Made by a program: the position numbers and the translations under genes
NCBI RefSeq assembly: GCF_900155595.1
Contig: NZ_FTPB01000004.1
Location: 558,001-622,000 of the forward strand
Length of the DNA: 64,000 nucleotides
Direction of reading: 5' to 3'
DNA from: Actinomyces mediterranea
Lineage (GTDB): Bacteria > Actinomycetota > Actinomycetes > Actinomycetales > Actinomycetaceae
Shown here: positions 24,561 to 33,547 of the stretch, piece after piece
How positions within the stretch are numbered: position 1 is the first letter of the stretch
Layout: each line of letters opens with the position of its first letter
The notes under the pieces: generated by a model
What the model saw: only the letters and a program-made list of their open reading frames with translations
What the model was told of the DNA's origin: nothing
Databases searched by the model: none

Positions 24561-26033
24561 TCAGGCGAGCATCGCCTGGATCGGTCCGAGCAGGAAGTAG
24601 ATGACGAAGAGGGTCGATGATAGCCACATGAGCGGATGGATCTTCGCGGCCTTGCCTTTGGCGATCTGAATGATCACGAAGGTGATGAAGCCGACGCCAA
24701 TACCGACGGACACGGAGTAGCCGAAGGGCATGAAGGCGATCGTCATGAACGCGGGGATCGCGATATCGGCGGACTTCCAGTCAACGTCAGCGACCTGCGT
24801 CATCATGAGGAACCCGACGAACACGAGAGCGGTGGAGGCCGCCTCGGTCGGAACCAGCTGGACGAGGGGCGACAGGAAGGTCGACAGGAGGAAGGCGATG
24901 CCGGTGACCACGGAGGCGAGACCGGTGCGGGCGCCCTCGCCGACACCGGCAGCGGATTCGATGTAGGAGGTGTTGGAGGAGACTCCGCCGACACCGCCCG
25001 CAGCCGCCGCGAGGGAGTCGATGAGGAGGATCTGGCGGGACTTCTCCGGGTTGCCATTCTCATCGAGGAGGTTGCCCTCGGCGCCGACGGCGACCATAGT
25101 GCCCATCGTATCGAAGAAGTCGGCGAGCATGAGGGAGAAGATCAGCAAGATGACGGCGATGACGCCGACCTTGCCGAAGGCTCCGAAGAAGTCGACCTTG
25201 CCGAGGGTGTCGAAGGTCGGCAGTGCCACCGGGGAGGAGGTCAATTCGGGGACCGACTGGCCCCAACCGGTGGGGTTGTCTTCAGACCTCATGCCGAGCT
25301 TGGTCACCGCCTGAATGATGACGGCGACGACGGTCGAGGTGAGGATCGAGATGAGGATCGCGCCCTTGACCTTGTGGATGTACAAGATGATGGTGAGGAA
25401 CAGGCCGATGAAGAACACGAGCGCCGGCCACCCCTGCAACGAGCCGGAGATGCCGAGTTGGACGACGGTCGCACCGGCGCGGATGATGCCCGCGTCGACG
25501 AGGCCGATGAGTGCGATGAACAGGCCGAGGCCGACGGTGATCGCAGTCTTGAGTTGCTGCGGGACGGCGCGGAACACCGCTTCGCGGAAGCCTGTGAGGA
25601 CGAGGAGGGTGATGAGGATGCCCTCCCATGCGACGAGGCCCATTGCCTCCTGGTAGCTCAGGCCCATGCCGATCACCATGGTGAAGGCGACGATTGCGTT
25701 GAGGCCGAGGCCCGCGGCGAGGGCGAGCGGGAAGTTCGCGACGACACCCATGAGGATCGTCATGATGCCCGCGACGAGGGCGGTGCCCGCAGCGATCCCC
25801 TGGACGGTAATGGAACCATCCTCGGGAAGAGCATTCCCGAGGATGGCGGGGTTGACGACGAGGATGTACGCCATGGCGAAGAATGTGACAAGGCCGCCAC
25901 GAAGCTCCTGGCCGATGGATGATCCGCGTTCAGAGATCTTGAAGTACTTGTCAATGGACTGTGCGACCGCAGATTGGGATGAGGCGGTCATATTTTGAGT
26001 GCTCACGGGGTTAATCGTGCCGAAAAGCGGCAC
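24561..26033 (-). CDS. Purine permease, NCS2 AzgA type
   Basis: Up to 490 residues, about 12 to 14 membrane segments. LRGGLVTFFAMAYILVVNP and VANFPLALAAGLGLNAIVAF at the N-terminus and ADFFDTMGTMVAVG, then GGVGGVSSNTSYIESAAGVGEGARTGL, are the hallmarks of the hypoxanthine/guanine/adenine permeases (AzgA/PbuG). Start unclear: 26033 is the longest form; a GTG (VSTQNM) at 26003 or the ATG at 25991 could be used, none with a good ribosome site, so a leaderless message is possible. I see no purine riboswitch upstream. Confidence 0.93.
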   Translation of the reverse strand: MPLFGTINPVSTQNMTASSQSAVAQSIDKYFKISERGSSIGQELRGGLVTFFAMAYILVVNPAILGNALPEDGSITVQGIAAGTALVAGIMTILMGVVANFPLALAAGLGLNAIVAFTMVIGMGLSYQEAMGLVAWEGILITLLVLTGFREAVFRAVPQQLKTAITVGLGLFIALIGLVDAGIIRAGATVVQLGISGSLQGWPALVFFIGLFLTIILYIHKVKGAILISILTSTVVAVIIQAVTKLGMRSEDNPTGWGQSVPELTSSPVALPTFDTLGKVDFFGAFGKVGVIAVILLIFSLMLADFFDTMGTMVAVGAEGNLLDENGNPEKSRQILLIDSLAAAAGGVGGVSSNTSYIESAAGVGEGARTGLASVVTGIAFLLSTFLSPLVQLVPTEAASTALVFVGFLMMTQVADVDWKSADIAIPAFMTIAFMPFGYSVSVGIGVGFITFVIIQIAKGKAAKIHPLMWLSSTLFVIYFLLGPIQAMLA

Positions 26034-26137
26034 GCGCGCGCAAACCGGGTGATCACGGCCACGTTCGTTTCGCGCCCCGGGTGTTCATTGAGCACACGGC
26101 GATCATCAGCGCACTTCCCCGGCGGGGCGAGTCGGCG

Positions 26138-26914
26138 TCAATCCGCAGTAGAGGCGGGCATCGGCTCCGAATCAAGGGCGGCGTCGTTGACCTTCGAGGG
26201 GCGTACCGGCCAGGCCGTCCCATTCTTGGGAGTATCCGACTCCGAGTGGGCACCGCAGGTATGGTCGAGGCTGACGACACGACCGTCATCCGGGGCCCAC
26301 TCATTCGCGCACACGCCGAACATCGTGCGCATGGACCCGGGCATCTTGATGAGGAAGCCGCAGGTCGAGCAGCTATTGCGCGGGGGGCGTCCCCGGGCGG
26401 GCCCCTGGTCCGACTTGTACCAGCGGGTCATAGCGGCTTGTCGTCCCTCCTGCGAGAGGACTCTTTTCCGGCCCAGCCCCACCTCGCGGACTTCGGGCAG
26501 GTCGAGTTCATCGCTGACATCGTGGATCGCCTCTTCGAGGCGGGAGTCGTCCGCGCGATACGGAAGGGCGTCGTCGCGGCTGAGGTCGCCGGGGCGCAGT
26601 CGATCCTCCCAGGGGATCCATTCGGGGGCCAAGAGGGCGCCCTCGCGGGGCACCATGTCAACCTCGCAGACAGTGGCGCGCTTGGAGCGCGGGACCCGGA
26701 CGACGGTGACCGCCCATGCCCATCCAACGTAGCCGGGGTCGACGACGGCGAAGAAATGGGTGCCCAGGCGTTCGGAATCCATGACGAATCCGAGGTGTTC
26801 GCCCACGTCGCGCGGGTACGCGACCGCTTCAGCACTGTCGCGCGCAATATCGAGGGCGGACTCGAGGAGGGCGTCGGGTTTGGGGGTGCGGGTGCGCGCA
26901 GACTTCTCAGGCAT
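26138..26914 (-). CDS. DUF3027 family protein
   Basis: 258 residues from MPEKSARTRT. Typical actinobacterial DUF3027 protein: an N-terminal region with HFFAVVDPGYVGWAWAVTV and WIPWEDRLRPGDL, and a C-terminal zinc-ribbon-like CSTCGFLIKMPG, then FGVCANEWAPDDG and HTCGAH. Function unknown. Its ATG lies inside the end of the upstream cold-shock gene (8-base overlap), so the two are translationally coupled, an arrangement seen widely in the phylum. Confidence 0.88.
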   Translation of the reverse strand: MPEKSARTRTPKPDALLESALDIARDSAEAVAYPRDVGEHLGFVMDSERLGTHFFAVVDPGYVGWAWAVTVVRVPRSKRATVCEVDMVPREGALLAPEWIPWEDRLRPGDLSRDDALPYRADDSRLEEAIHDVSDELDLPEVREVGLGRKRVLSQEGRQAAMTRWYKSDQGPARGRPPRNSCSTCGFLIKMPGSMRTMFGVCANEWAPDDGRVVSLDHTCGAHSESDTPKNGTAWPVRPSKVNDAALDSEPMPASTAD

Positions 26915-27284
26915 CGAAATCCTCAGCAACAGCGCGCAGGACCTTCGCGATTTTAGCCGAACTGTCGGGGTACTTCCCGCGGCGCAGCGACACGGATGAG
27001 GCGTCGAGCAACTTGATGAGATCCTCGACCACGGGGATCATCGTCTCGGGCTTGCGCCTGCGACCATGGGCGACCGACTGAAGCTTTGGGAGGATACGAA
27101 CAGACAGGGCCTGTGGGCCCTTTCGCCCGTCGGCTACACCGTATTCGACGCGGGTCCCCGGCCGGGGAGCCGGAGCGTCCTCGGGAAGCGCGGAGGCGTG
27201 CAGGAACACCTCGACTCCGTCATCACCGCCGATGAATCCGAAGCCTTTGTCGGCGTCGAAGAACTTCACCTTGCCAGTGGGCAC
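26907..27284 (-). CDS. Cold-shock domain protein with C-terminal extension
   Basis: 125 residues. The cold-shock domain fills residues 1 to about 65: GKVKFFDADKGFGFIGGDDG (RNP1) and VEVFLHASAL (RNP2). The remaining 60 residues are a basic then helical extension (KPETMIPVVEDLIKLLDASS and KIAKVLRAVAEDFDA) absent from short Csp proteins. Likely an RNA-binding protein working with the coupled DUF3027 gene. Confidence 0.93.
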   Translation of the reverse strand: MPTGKVKFFDADKGFGFIGGDDGVEVFLHASALPEDAPAPRPGTRVEYGVADGRKGPQALSVRILPKLQSVAHGRRRKPETMIPVVEDLIKLLDASSVSLRRGKYPDSSAKIAKVLRAVAEDFDA

Positions 27285-27420
27285 AGCCTTCTCCCTTCTC
27301 GTTGAGAACCACGGCCGCTCTGGCCGATTGCGTCATGAACTGCCACCAGTCTACTTGTCCGCGCCCGAGCATGCCGCCCACAGTGCGTCTGTGCAGGTCA
27401 GAGTCGTGGGCCAACGAGGA

Positions 27421-27452
27421 CGGGGTCGTAGGAGCGCGCTCCTACGACCCCG
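27421..27452 (-). terminator. Perfect 32-bp palindrome downstream of the decayed gene
   Basis: CGGGGTCGTAGGAGCG followed directly by its exact complement, 24 bases past the stop of the remnant at 27476. It looks like a retained terminator. Confidence 0.7.
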
Positions 27453-27475
27453 GGGGCATCCGGGCTCGGGCCTCG

Positions 27476-27735
27476 TCAGTTCTTATTCTTGAGGGCCTGG
27501 AATCCTACCTCGACCTGAGAGACGATGATCGGCTCGGCCGCCTTCAACTCGTCCTCGTAGGAGATCTGCTGACCGAGAGAGACCTCGGCAAGGCCGTCCC
27601 ACTTGTCTGGGCAACGGCGTTCTCGGCATCGACGATGGAGTTCGTGTAGTCGCGGATGAACTGGTCACGCATTCTCTGCGGTCTTCCGCCTGATTGATGA
27701 GGGCGTTGATATCGGCTTTCGCGGGCCGGGGGAGT
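27476..27735 (-). pseudogene. Decayed gene downstream of the NYN gene
   Basis: On the minus strand, coding-like segments lie in different frames: ADINALINQAEDRR, then MRDQFIRDYTNSIVDAENA, then DKWDGLAEVSLGQQISYEDE and KAAEPIIVSQVEVGFQALKNKN ending in TGA at 27476-27478. Joined they read as one helical protein end. At least two small indels break it. The family is not recognised. It directly follows the NYN gene and keeps a terminator hairpin. Confidence 0.55.
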
Positions 27736-27737
27736 GC

Positions 27738-28313
27738 TCAGAGGAAGTCGAAGGGGTTGAAGTCGTCAACGTCGATGATGCGCAGGCGCGGCAGGGTCAC
27801 CTGGAAGGCGTGGACGTCGTATTCGAGGTCTACGATCTCAAGACCCTTGTCCTCAAGATCGTGCAGCGCCGAGGCGAGGAACTCCTTGAAGCACATGATC
27901 GCGACGCGTCGACCCATGTCGAGGAGACGCTCGATATGCGGGGCGAAGTCCGCGTCGTGGCTGGCGAGGATGACCGCACCGGAGTCGAGTTCAGCGATCG
28001 CGTCCATGGTCCGTTGCAGGCCGACATCGACGACCTTGACGTCTTCGGGGCCCGACAGCGGGATCACCGAGTAGTTCATCGCGGTGAGCGCTTGGACGAA
28101 GCCCATCGGCAGGACGCCCGAGGAGCCGTTGAGGAAGAAAAGCCCCTTGGCAGGAGGCCCCCACAGTTTCTCCGCTCCTTCGAGGACCCTGTCCCAGCGG
28201 GGGCGCTCCTCCGGGTTGGGGCGCCGATCCAGGACTGACAGGCCGAGGGTCGCATCGATATTCTCGCCGTCGATGATCACATAGGTTTTTTCATTAGAGG
28301 AATAGTTGCTCAT
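27738..28313 (-). CDS. NYN (PIN-like) nuclease domain protein
   Basis: 191 residues. YVIIDGENIDATLG near the N-terminus, DVKVVDVGLQRTMDAI in the middle and ILASHDADFAPHIERLLDMG supply the spaced Asp residues of the NYN/LabA fold, a metal-dependent RNase family. No extra domain. It precedes the decayed gene at 27476 and follows the glpK terminator. The RNA target is unknown. Confidence 0.85.
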   Translation of the reverse strand: MSNYSSNEKTYVIIDGENIDATLGLSVLDRRPNPEERPRWDRVLEGAEKLWGPPAKGLFFLNGSSGVLPMGFVQALTAMNYSVIPLSGPEDVKVVDVGLQRTMDAIAELDSGAVILASHDADFAPHIERLLDMGRRVAIMCFKEFLASALHDLEDKGLEIVDLEYDVHAFQVTLPRLRIIDVDDFNPFDFL

Positions 28314-28346
28314 GCGTCCACTGTACGGCGCAGTGGGGCAAATGGG

Positions 28347-28382
28347 GAGTGCCTCCTCGGAATAGTTTCCGAGGAGGCACTC
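28347..28382 (-). terminator. glpK terminator
   Basis: GAGTGCCTCCTCGGAA pairs exactly with 28367-28382 across a TAGT loop, 28 bases past the glpK stop. Confidence 0.8.
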
Positions 28383-28409
28383 GCCTGGCTCACATGTGGT
28401 GGGCAGGCA

Positions 28410-29936
28410 TCACTTGACGTCCTCGTCGACCCAGTCGAAGGTGCGGGTCACTGCCTTCTTCCACAACCGGTAGGTGCGGTCGCGCTCGGCCTTGTCCATC
28501 GACGGCGTCCAGCGCTTGCCCTCCTGCCAGTTGGCGATGACATCGTCGGTGCCGTTCCAGAAGCCGACGGCGATGCCGGCGGCGTAAGCGACGCCGAGCG
28601 CGGTCGTCTCGGCGACGACGGGGCGGACCACGTCACAGCTGGAGATGTCGGCCTGGAACTGCATGAGCAGTTCGTCGTGCGTCATACCGCCGTCAACCTT
28701 GAGTTCCTTGAGCGGGACGCCGGCGTCGGCGTTCATCGCCTCGATGAGTTCGGCGGACTGGAAGGCCGTCGACTCCTCGACCGCGCGAGCGATATGGGCC
28801 TTAGTGACGTAGCGCGTCAGGCCGACGATCGCGCCGCGGGCGTCGTCGCGCCAGTAGGGCGCGAAGAGGCCGGAGAAGGCGGGAACGAAGTAGACGCCGC
28901 CATTGTCCTCGACGGTCTCGGCGAGGGCGCCGATGTCCGAGGACTTGACGATCATGCCGAGGTTGTCGCGCAGCCACTGGACCAGCGAGCCGGCCACTGC
29001 CACGGAACCCTCGAGGGCGTAAACCGGAGCGTCATCGCCGAGCTGGTAGAGGACCGTGGTGAGCAGGCCGTTCTTGGAGAAGACGGGCTCGGTGCCAGTG
29101 TTCATGAGGGTGAAGCAACCGGTGCCGTAGGTGTTCTTCGCCATGCCGGGCTCGAAGCAGGCCTGGCCGAAGGTCGCGGCCTGCTGGTCGCCGAGGATGC
29201 CGGAGATCGGCACACCTGCGAGGAGGCCGTTCGGGCGCCCCACGCCGTAGACGGTGGAGGAGGACTTGATCTCCGGGAGCATCGACATCGGAATGCCGAA
29301 GTCCGCGCAGATGTCGTCGCGCCATTTGAGCTCGCGAACGTCCATGAGGAGCGTGCGGGAGGCGTTGGTCACGTCGGTCGCGTGGACACCGCCGTTAATG
29401 CCTCCGGTGAGGTTCCACAGGACCCAGGTGTCCGGAGTGCCGAAGAGGAGGTCGCCCGCCTCTGCGCGCTCACGGGCGCCCTCGACATTGTCGAGTATCC
29501 ATTTGACTTTGGTAGCCGAGGGGTAGGTCGAGATGTTTTCGCCGGTGATCTGACGGTAGCGTTCGGTTCCGAGCGGGTCGCCGGAAGCGATCTCGCGGGC
29601 GATGTCGCCGGTGCGGACATCCTGCCAGACGAGGGCGTTATACACGGGTTCGCCCGTGTTCTTATCCCAGACGATCGTCGTCTCGCGCTGGTTGGTGATG
29701 CCGACGGCGGCGAGCTGCGTGGCGTTGATCTCGGCCTTCTGGAGGGCGGAGGCAACGACGGAGCGGACGGATTCCCAGATTTCAATCGGGTCGTGCTCGA
29801 CCCAACCCGGATTCGGGAAGATCTGGGTGAATTCCTTCTGGCCGACGGCCACGATCTCACCGGAGTGGTTGAAGATGATCGCGCGGCTGGAGGTCGTGCC
29901 CTGGTCGATTGCCAGTACGAACTTCTCTTGAGACAT
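28410..29936 (-). CDS. glpK: Glycerol kinase
   Basis: 508 residues of the FGGY kinase family. Phosphorylates glycerol to glycerol-3-phosphate. The start [21 protein letters not shown] is diagnostic, with [25 protein letters not shown] and [18 protein letters not shown] in place. The ATG at 29936 has AGAAGGGA upstream; the ORF extends ten codons further without a ribosome site. It lies downstream of glpF with a hairpin in between. Probably controlled by the SorC-family regulator upstream of glpF. Confidence 0.97.
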   Translation of the reverse strand: MSQEKFVLAIDQGTTSSRAIIFNHSGEIVAVGQKEFTQIFPNPGWVEHDPIEIWESVRSVVASALQKAEINATQLAAVGITNQRETTIVWDKNTGEPVYNALVWQDVRTGDIAREIASGDPLGTERYRQITGENISTYPSATKVKWILDNVEGARERAEAGDLLFGTPDTWVLWNLTGGINGGVHATDVTNASRTLLMDVRELKWRDDICADFGIPMSMLPEIKSSSTVYGVGRPNGLLAGVPISGILGDQQAATFGQACFEPGMAKNTYGTGCFTLMNTGTEPVFSKNGLLTTVLYQLGDDAPVYALEGSVAVAGSLVQWLRDNLGMIVKSSDIGALAETVEDNGGVYFVPAFSGLFAPYWRDDARGAIVGLTRYVTKAHIARAVEESTAFQSAELIEAMNADAGVPLKELKVDGGMTHDELLMQFQADISSCDVVRPVVAETTALGVAYAAGIAVGFWNGTDDVIANWQEGKRWTPSMDKAERDRTYRLWKKAVTRTFDWVDEDVK

Positions 29937-29987
29937 ATGTTTCAGTTCCCTTCTGTCTGTTCTCACTTCTTTGTGGTTCTAGGCAAC

Positions 29988-30021
29988 GTGGGGTCCCGGG
30001 CGAGTCCGCCCGGGACCCCAC
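29988..30021 (-). terminator. Hairpin between glpF and glpK
   Basis: GTGGGGTCCCGGGCG pairs exactly with 30007-30021 across a 4-base loop. It follows the glpF stop by 24 bases and precedes glpK. It may end or attenuate the glpF transcript or protect its 3' end. Confidence 0.7.
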
Positions 30022-30044
30022 ATGCCTCAATCGGGTATTGACTA

Positions 30045-30827
30045 TCAGGCGAGTCCGCTGACGAAGACGATCACGGTCGCTGCGATGGCGCCGAGGATCG
30101 GGCCGACGATCGGGACCCACGAGTAGGCCCAGTCAGAGCCGCCCTTGCCTTTGATCGGCAGGATCGCGTGGGCGACACGCGGACCGAAGTCACGGGCCGG
30201 GTTGATGGCGTATCCGGTCGGGCCACCGAGCGAATTACCGATGACGACGATGATGAGAGCAACGCCGAGCGGGCCGACTGCGGTCTCGGTGTAGCCCGAT
30301 ACGTAGACCCACAGGATGAGGACGGCAGTGCCGATGGCCTCAGTGAGGGTGTTCCATCCGTAGGAGCGGATTTCCGGACCCGTGGAGAAGACGCCGAGCT
30401 TGAGGGCCGGATCGCAGTCCTCGTCGAAGTGCTTCTTAAAGGTCAGCCAGCACAGGACGGCGCCGAGGAATGCGCCGAGGAATTGAGCGACGATGTAAAT
30501 GCAGACATTCGCTGCGGTGACGGCTACACCGGGTGCGAGCTCGACTGCAGAGTCGAACATGTGGCCGACAACCTTGGCGATGGTGACAGCGGGGTTGAGG
30601 TGGCCGCCGGTGTCGTAGGCAACGTAGACGCCTGCGAGGACTGCGAGACCCCACCCCCAGTTGATCATAAGCCAGCCGCCTCCCTTGCCCTTGGACTTAG
30701 GCAGGAGGTTCGTCGCGACGACGCCGCCGCCCAGCAGCAAGAGGACTGTTGTGCCAAGGAATTCCGACATGAACAAGTGACCGGCGGTCAATTCATGCGG
30801 TGCCATGGGAAGAAGAGTTGCGAGCAT
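30045..30827 (-). CDS. glpF: Glycerol uptake facilitator (aquaglyceroporin)
   Basis: 260 residues of the MIP channel family with six membrane helices. The two pore motifs are present: GGHLNPAVT and GYAINPARDFGPR; the Asp after the second NPAR is the glycerol-facilitator signature. EFLGTTVLLLLGGGVVA is the first helix. First gene of a glycerol cluster; the 406-base gap upstream to the divergent regulator holds operator-like palindromes and no gene. Confidence 0.96.
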   Translation of the reverse strand: MLATLLPMAPHELTAGHLFMSEFLGTTVLLLLGGGVVATNLLPKSKGKGGGWLMINWGWGLAVLAGVYVAYDTGGHLNPAVTIAKVVGHMFDSAVELAPGVAVTAANVCIYIVAQFLGAFLGAVLCWLTFKKHFDEDCDPALKLGVFSTGPEIRSYGWNTLTEAIGTAVLILWVYVSGYTETAVGPLGVALIIVVIGNSLGGPTGYAINPARDFGPRVAHAILPIKGKGGSDWAYSWVPIVGPILGAIAATVIVFVSGLA

Positions 30828-30972
30828 TTTTCCCTATCTTTCTCCAGCGCTTCGTTGCGCCAAATCTTCGATGGTTTCCCACCATGTGGTGTTCCGCAGT
30901 CAGAGCGAACCCCGCCGTGCAGAACGAGACGACTCTATCGCACCAAACAATCTTTGATCTGTTATAACACCC

Positions 30973-30987
30973 GATGAACCGTTCATC
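30973..30987. promoter_or_regulatory. Operator-like palindrome, site 1
   Basis: GATGAAC-C-GTTCATC, a perfect 7-bp inverted repeat around one base, in the glpF/regulator gap next to a TATAAC box. TGAAC/GTTCA half sites are typical for SorC/LsrR/DeoR-type regulators. Confidence 0.5.
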
Positions 30988-31090
30988 TGGGTTCTATGCC
31001 GATGCGAGAGTCCTCCGCCGTGTACGACGAATCGATCCCTGACTGGACGTCATTCAGTATGCCAGCACTTGCACATCGACCCGGAACACT

Positions 31091-31100
31091 TGAACGTTCG
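31091..31100. promoter_or_regulatory. Operator-like palindrome, site 2
   Basis: TGAACGTTCG repeats the same half sites as site 1, 134 bases nearer to the regulator gene start. Confidence 0.4.
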
Positions 31101-31233
31101 TGCACGCAGGATCTGTGGCACCGGTCATATGCTTACTCAATTACCCTTATTCACCTGCACTTTCACTCCCTCCGTCTCCACGGCTTCCTCACTGTCACAC
31201 AAGTGAACGCCTGTGCATGGCACACTAGAGATT

Positions 31234-32217
31234 GTGACGATTCGTGACGAACAGGCTCATGAAGCCGCATCGATGTATTACCTGCAGGGCCAGACGATGG
31301 AAACCATCGCCCGACATCTCGGCGTATCGCGCTCCTCCGTCTCCCGACTCCTGTCCTACGCGCGCGAAACGGGGCTCGTCCGCATCTCGGTGAGTGCCGC
31401 CCCTGGACTCAAGGGAACCCTCGCCGGTCAGATCTCAGAGATCTTCGGCGTACAGACCTCCGTCGTCCCCGTTCACGACGTTCACACCGAAGTCAACCGC
31501 CTCCACAACGTCGCCCTCGTCGCCGCCGAACGGCTCATCGATATGCTCAAACCCGGCGTTACGCTCGGCATCGCCTGGGGCAATACGACATCGGAGATCA
31601 CCCGGTGCATGCCCCGCGTCTCCTTCCCCGGGTCCACAATCGTCCAACTCAATGGCGCAGCCACTGCCACCGAGTCGGGCATGCCCTATGCGGATGCGAT
31701 CATTTCGCGCGCCGCCCGTGCGATCGGCGGGCGCATGGTCCACTTCCCCGTCCCCACATTCTTCGACTACGCCGAAACCAAGGACGCCCTGTGGCGCGAA
31801 CGCTCTGTTCGCACCGTCCTCAAGACCATCGACAACTGCGATATCGCACTCTTCGGCGTCGGTTCGCTTTCTGCCCGCCTGCCCTCCCACGTGTACTCAG
31901 GAGGATTCCTCGACTCCGAGGAGATCGCCGCAGCCCAGCGCGACGGCGTCGTCGGCGATGTGTGCACCGTCCTCATCCGCGAGGACGGATCCACCGATAT
32001 GGAGCTCAACGCCCGCGCCTCGGGCCCCTCTCCTGAGACCCTGCGCTCGATCCCCCGCCGCCTGTGCGTGGTCGCGGGAGCCTCGAAAGCGCTTCCCCTG
32101 CTCGGCGCACTGCGCGCCCGCGTCGTCACGGACCTCGTCCTCGATGACGGCGCCGCCCGCGAGTTGCTCGACCTGGTGCGCACCCGCGCCTCCCAGGCGA
32201 GGATCCGCCAGCGATGA
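31234..32217 (+). CDS. SorC-family sugar-sensing transcription regulator
   Basis: 327 residues from a GTG at 31234. N-terminal HTH: EAASMYYLQGQTMETIARHLGVSRSSVSRLLSYARETGLV, followed by the SorC effector domain with GVTLGIAWGNTTSEI, VQLNGAA and GDVCTVLIREDGS. The family binds phosphosugars. No ribosome site; CACACT lies seven bases before the GTG, suggesting a leaderless mRNA. It is divergent from glpF-glpK, with two TGAAC/GTTC palindromes between them, so I infer control of glycerol uptake. Its stop overlaps the next gene as ATGA. Confidence 0.88.
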   Translation: MTIRDEQAHEAASMYYLQGQTMETIARHLGVSRSSVSRLLSYARETGLVRISVSAAPGLKGTLAGQISEIFGVQTSVVPVHDVHTEVNRLHNVALVAAERLIDMLKPGVTLGIAWGNTTSEITRCMPRVSFPGSTIVQLNGAATATESGMPYADAIISRAARAIGGRMVHFPVPTFFDYAETKDALWRERSVRTVLKTIDNCDIALFGVGSLSARLPSHVYSGGFLDSEEIAAAQRDGVVGDVCTVLIREDGSTDMELNARASGPSPETLRSIPRRLCVVAGASKALPLLGALRARVVTDLVLDDGAARELLDLVRTRASQARIRQR

Positions 32218-32786
32218 CCTTCCACATCCGCAACGCGCGCCCGATGGACGTGCGCGCCATCGCCGAACTCGTTCGCCCCTACACGATGCGGCGCATCCTC
32301 GTGATCAAAGAACTCATCGACTACTTCGAGGACATCCAGGAGTTCATGGTCGCAATCGATGACGAGTCCTTGCAGATCATCGGTTGCGGCGCCCTCCACG
32401 TCATGTGGGACGACATCGCAGAGATCCGGACCCTCGCCGTTTCACCCGAGTACCTCCATTGCGGGGTCGGCGCGCTGCTGCTGCGCGGCCTCGTCGATCG
32501 CGCAACAATCCTCGGCCTCACAAGGGTCTTCTGCCTCACCTTCGAGGTCGACTTCTTCGCGCGCCACGGCTTCTACGAGATCGAGGGGACGCCCGTCGGC
32601 GAGGACGTCTTCCTGGAGATGATCCGAAGCCATGATGACGGCGTCAAAGAGTTCCTCGACCTCGCCTCGTACAAGCCGAACACCCTGGGCAATACGCGCA
32701 TGATGCGCGATCTTGAGCCTATGCGCCCCGGAGGGACTAGTCCGCCCGCACGCCGCCCTCCAGGAGGCGTTCCATCCCCGCGATGA
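32214..32786 (+). CDS. ArgA-type amino-acid N-acetyltransferase
   Basis: 190 residues, single GNAT domain as in the short actinobacterial ArgA (N-acetylglutamate synthase). HIRNARPMDVRAIAELV starts the fold; EIRTLAVSPEYLHCGVGALLLRGL is the acetyl-CoA binding motif, then GLTRVFCLTFEVDFFARHGFYEI, typical of ArgA. The first step of arginine synthesis. It overlaps the regulator gene by four bases, so it is cotranscribed with it. The last 35 residues are Pro/Arg-rich and overlap the convergent TetR gene by 50 bases. Confidence 0.85.
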   Translation: MTFHIRNARPMDVRAIAELVRPYTMRRILVIKELIDYFEDIQEFMVAIDDESLQIIGCGALHVMWDDIAEIRTLAVSPEYLHCGVGALLLRGLVDRATILGLTRVFCLTFEVDFFARHGFYEIEGTPVGEDVFLEMIRSHDDGVKEFLDLASYKPNTLGNTRMMRDLEPMRPGGTSPPARRPPGGVPSPR

Positions 32787-33474
32787 GGACATCGAGGTCG
32801 AAATCGAATTGCTCCTCGGTGCCTCCGGCGCGGTCGGGCACGAGGTCGGGGTGGTCGCCGAGGACAACCTCGCGCAGCAGCGGCAGCGAATGGGCCTCAT
32901 CGGACTCGAAGAAGCGTATCCTCTCCTCCGTGTGAGATGCCAGCACCCCGTTGCGCCGGTCTTTCCTCTTCGCGTCGAGTCTGCCATTGAGCGCGGCGAC
33001 GTGCGAGACGAGGGCGATGGAGCGCACCGCGGTCTCAATGTCGAACCCGGCATCGACGAGCACCCGGAGGACGTGCTCGACGGGGCTAAGGAAGTGGGCG
33101 GTAAGCGATGGGATCGACTCGATGTAGTGGGAGAGGGGGCCGATCGATGTCACCGCACGCCTCATGGCGTGAGCGAAGACGACGAGAGTCTCCTGCCAGG
33201 GGGTGGAGGGGTCGGGCAGTTCGAAGTCGTCAACGGCGGCGCGCGCACGGTCCTCGGCGATGAGGCGCATGAATCCGTCCCTGCCGCCGACGTGGTAGTT
33301 GAGCGCTGTCGGGTCGACACTGAGGACTTCTGCGACCGCCTGCATGGTGAGTCGTTCCGCAGGAATATGCCGGGAGGCGTCAACGATTTTCTTCCGGTCG
33401 ATGCGCGCGGGGCGCCCCTTCAACCGATGTGTCGAAGCCGCCCGAGTGGCTTCATTGTCAGCGGGCAAAGTCAT
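32737..33474 (-). CDS. TetR-family transcription regulator
   Basis: 245 residues from the ATG at 33474, which has GAGGAGAGGGG upstream; a much longer open frame (to 33801) is not coding. RKKIVDASRHIPAERLTMQAVAEVLSVDPTALNYHV is the TetR HTH, followed by an all-helical ligand domain (AHAMRRAVTSIGPLSHYIES). The target is unknown; it may act on the neighbouring decayed membrane gene. Confidence 0.85.
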   Translation of the reverse strand: MTLPADNEATRAASTHRLKGRPARIDRKKIVDASRHIPAERLTMQAVAEVLSVDPTALNYHVGGRDGFMRLIAEDRARAAVDDFELPDPSTPWQETLVVFAHAMRRAVTSIGPLSHYIESIPSLTAHFLSPVEHVLRVLVDAGFDIETAVRSIALVSHVAALNGRLDAKRKDRRNGVLASHTEERIRFFESDEAHSLPLLREVVLGDHPDLVPDRAGGTEEQFDFDLDVLIAGMERLLEGGVRAD

Positions 33475-33547
33475 CGAATCCCCTCTCCTCTCCTGCCCGC
33501 CCACACTAGTCATTTTTCTCCTGATCCTGAAAATCAGAGGATCCTGC

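Noticed and set aside
26034-26137. A purine riboswitch ahead of the purine permease
   Set aside because: The upstream bases lack the conserved three-way junction blocks; the gap is only about 100 bases and GC-rich.
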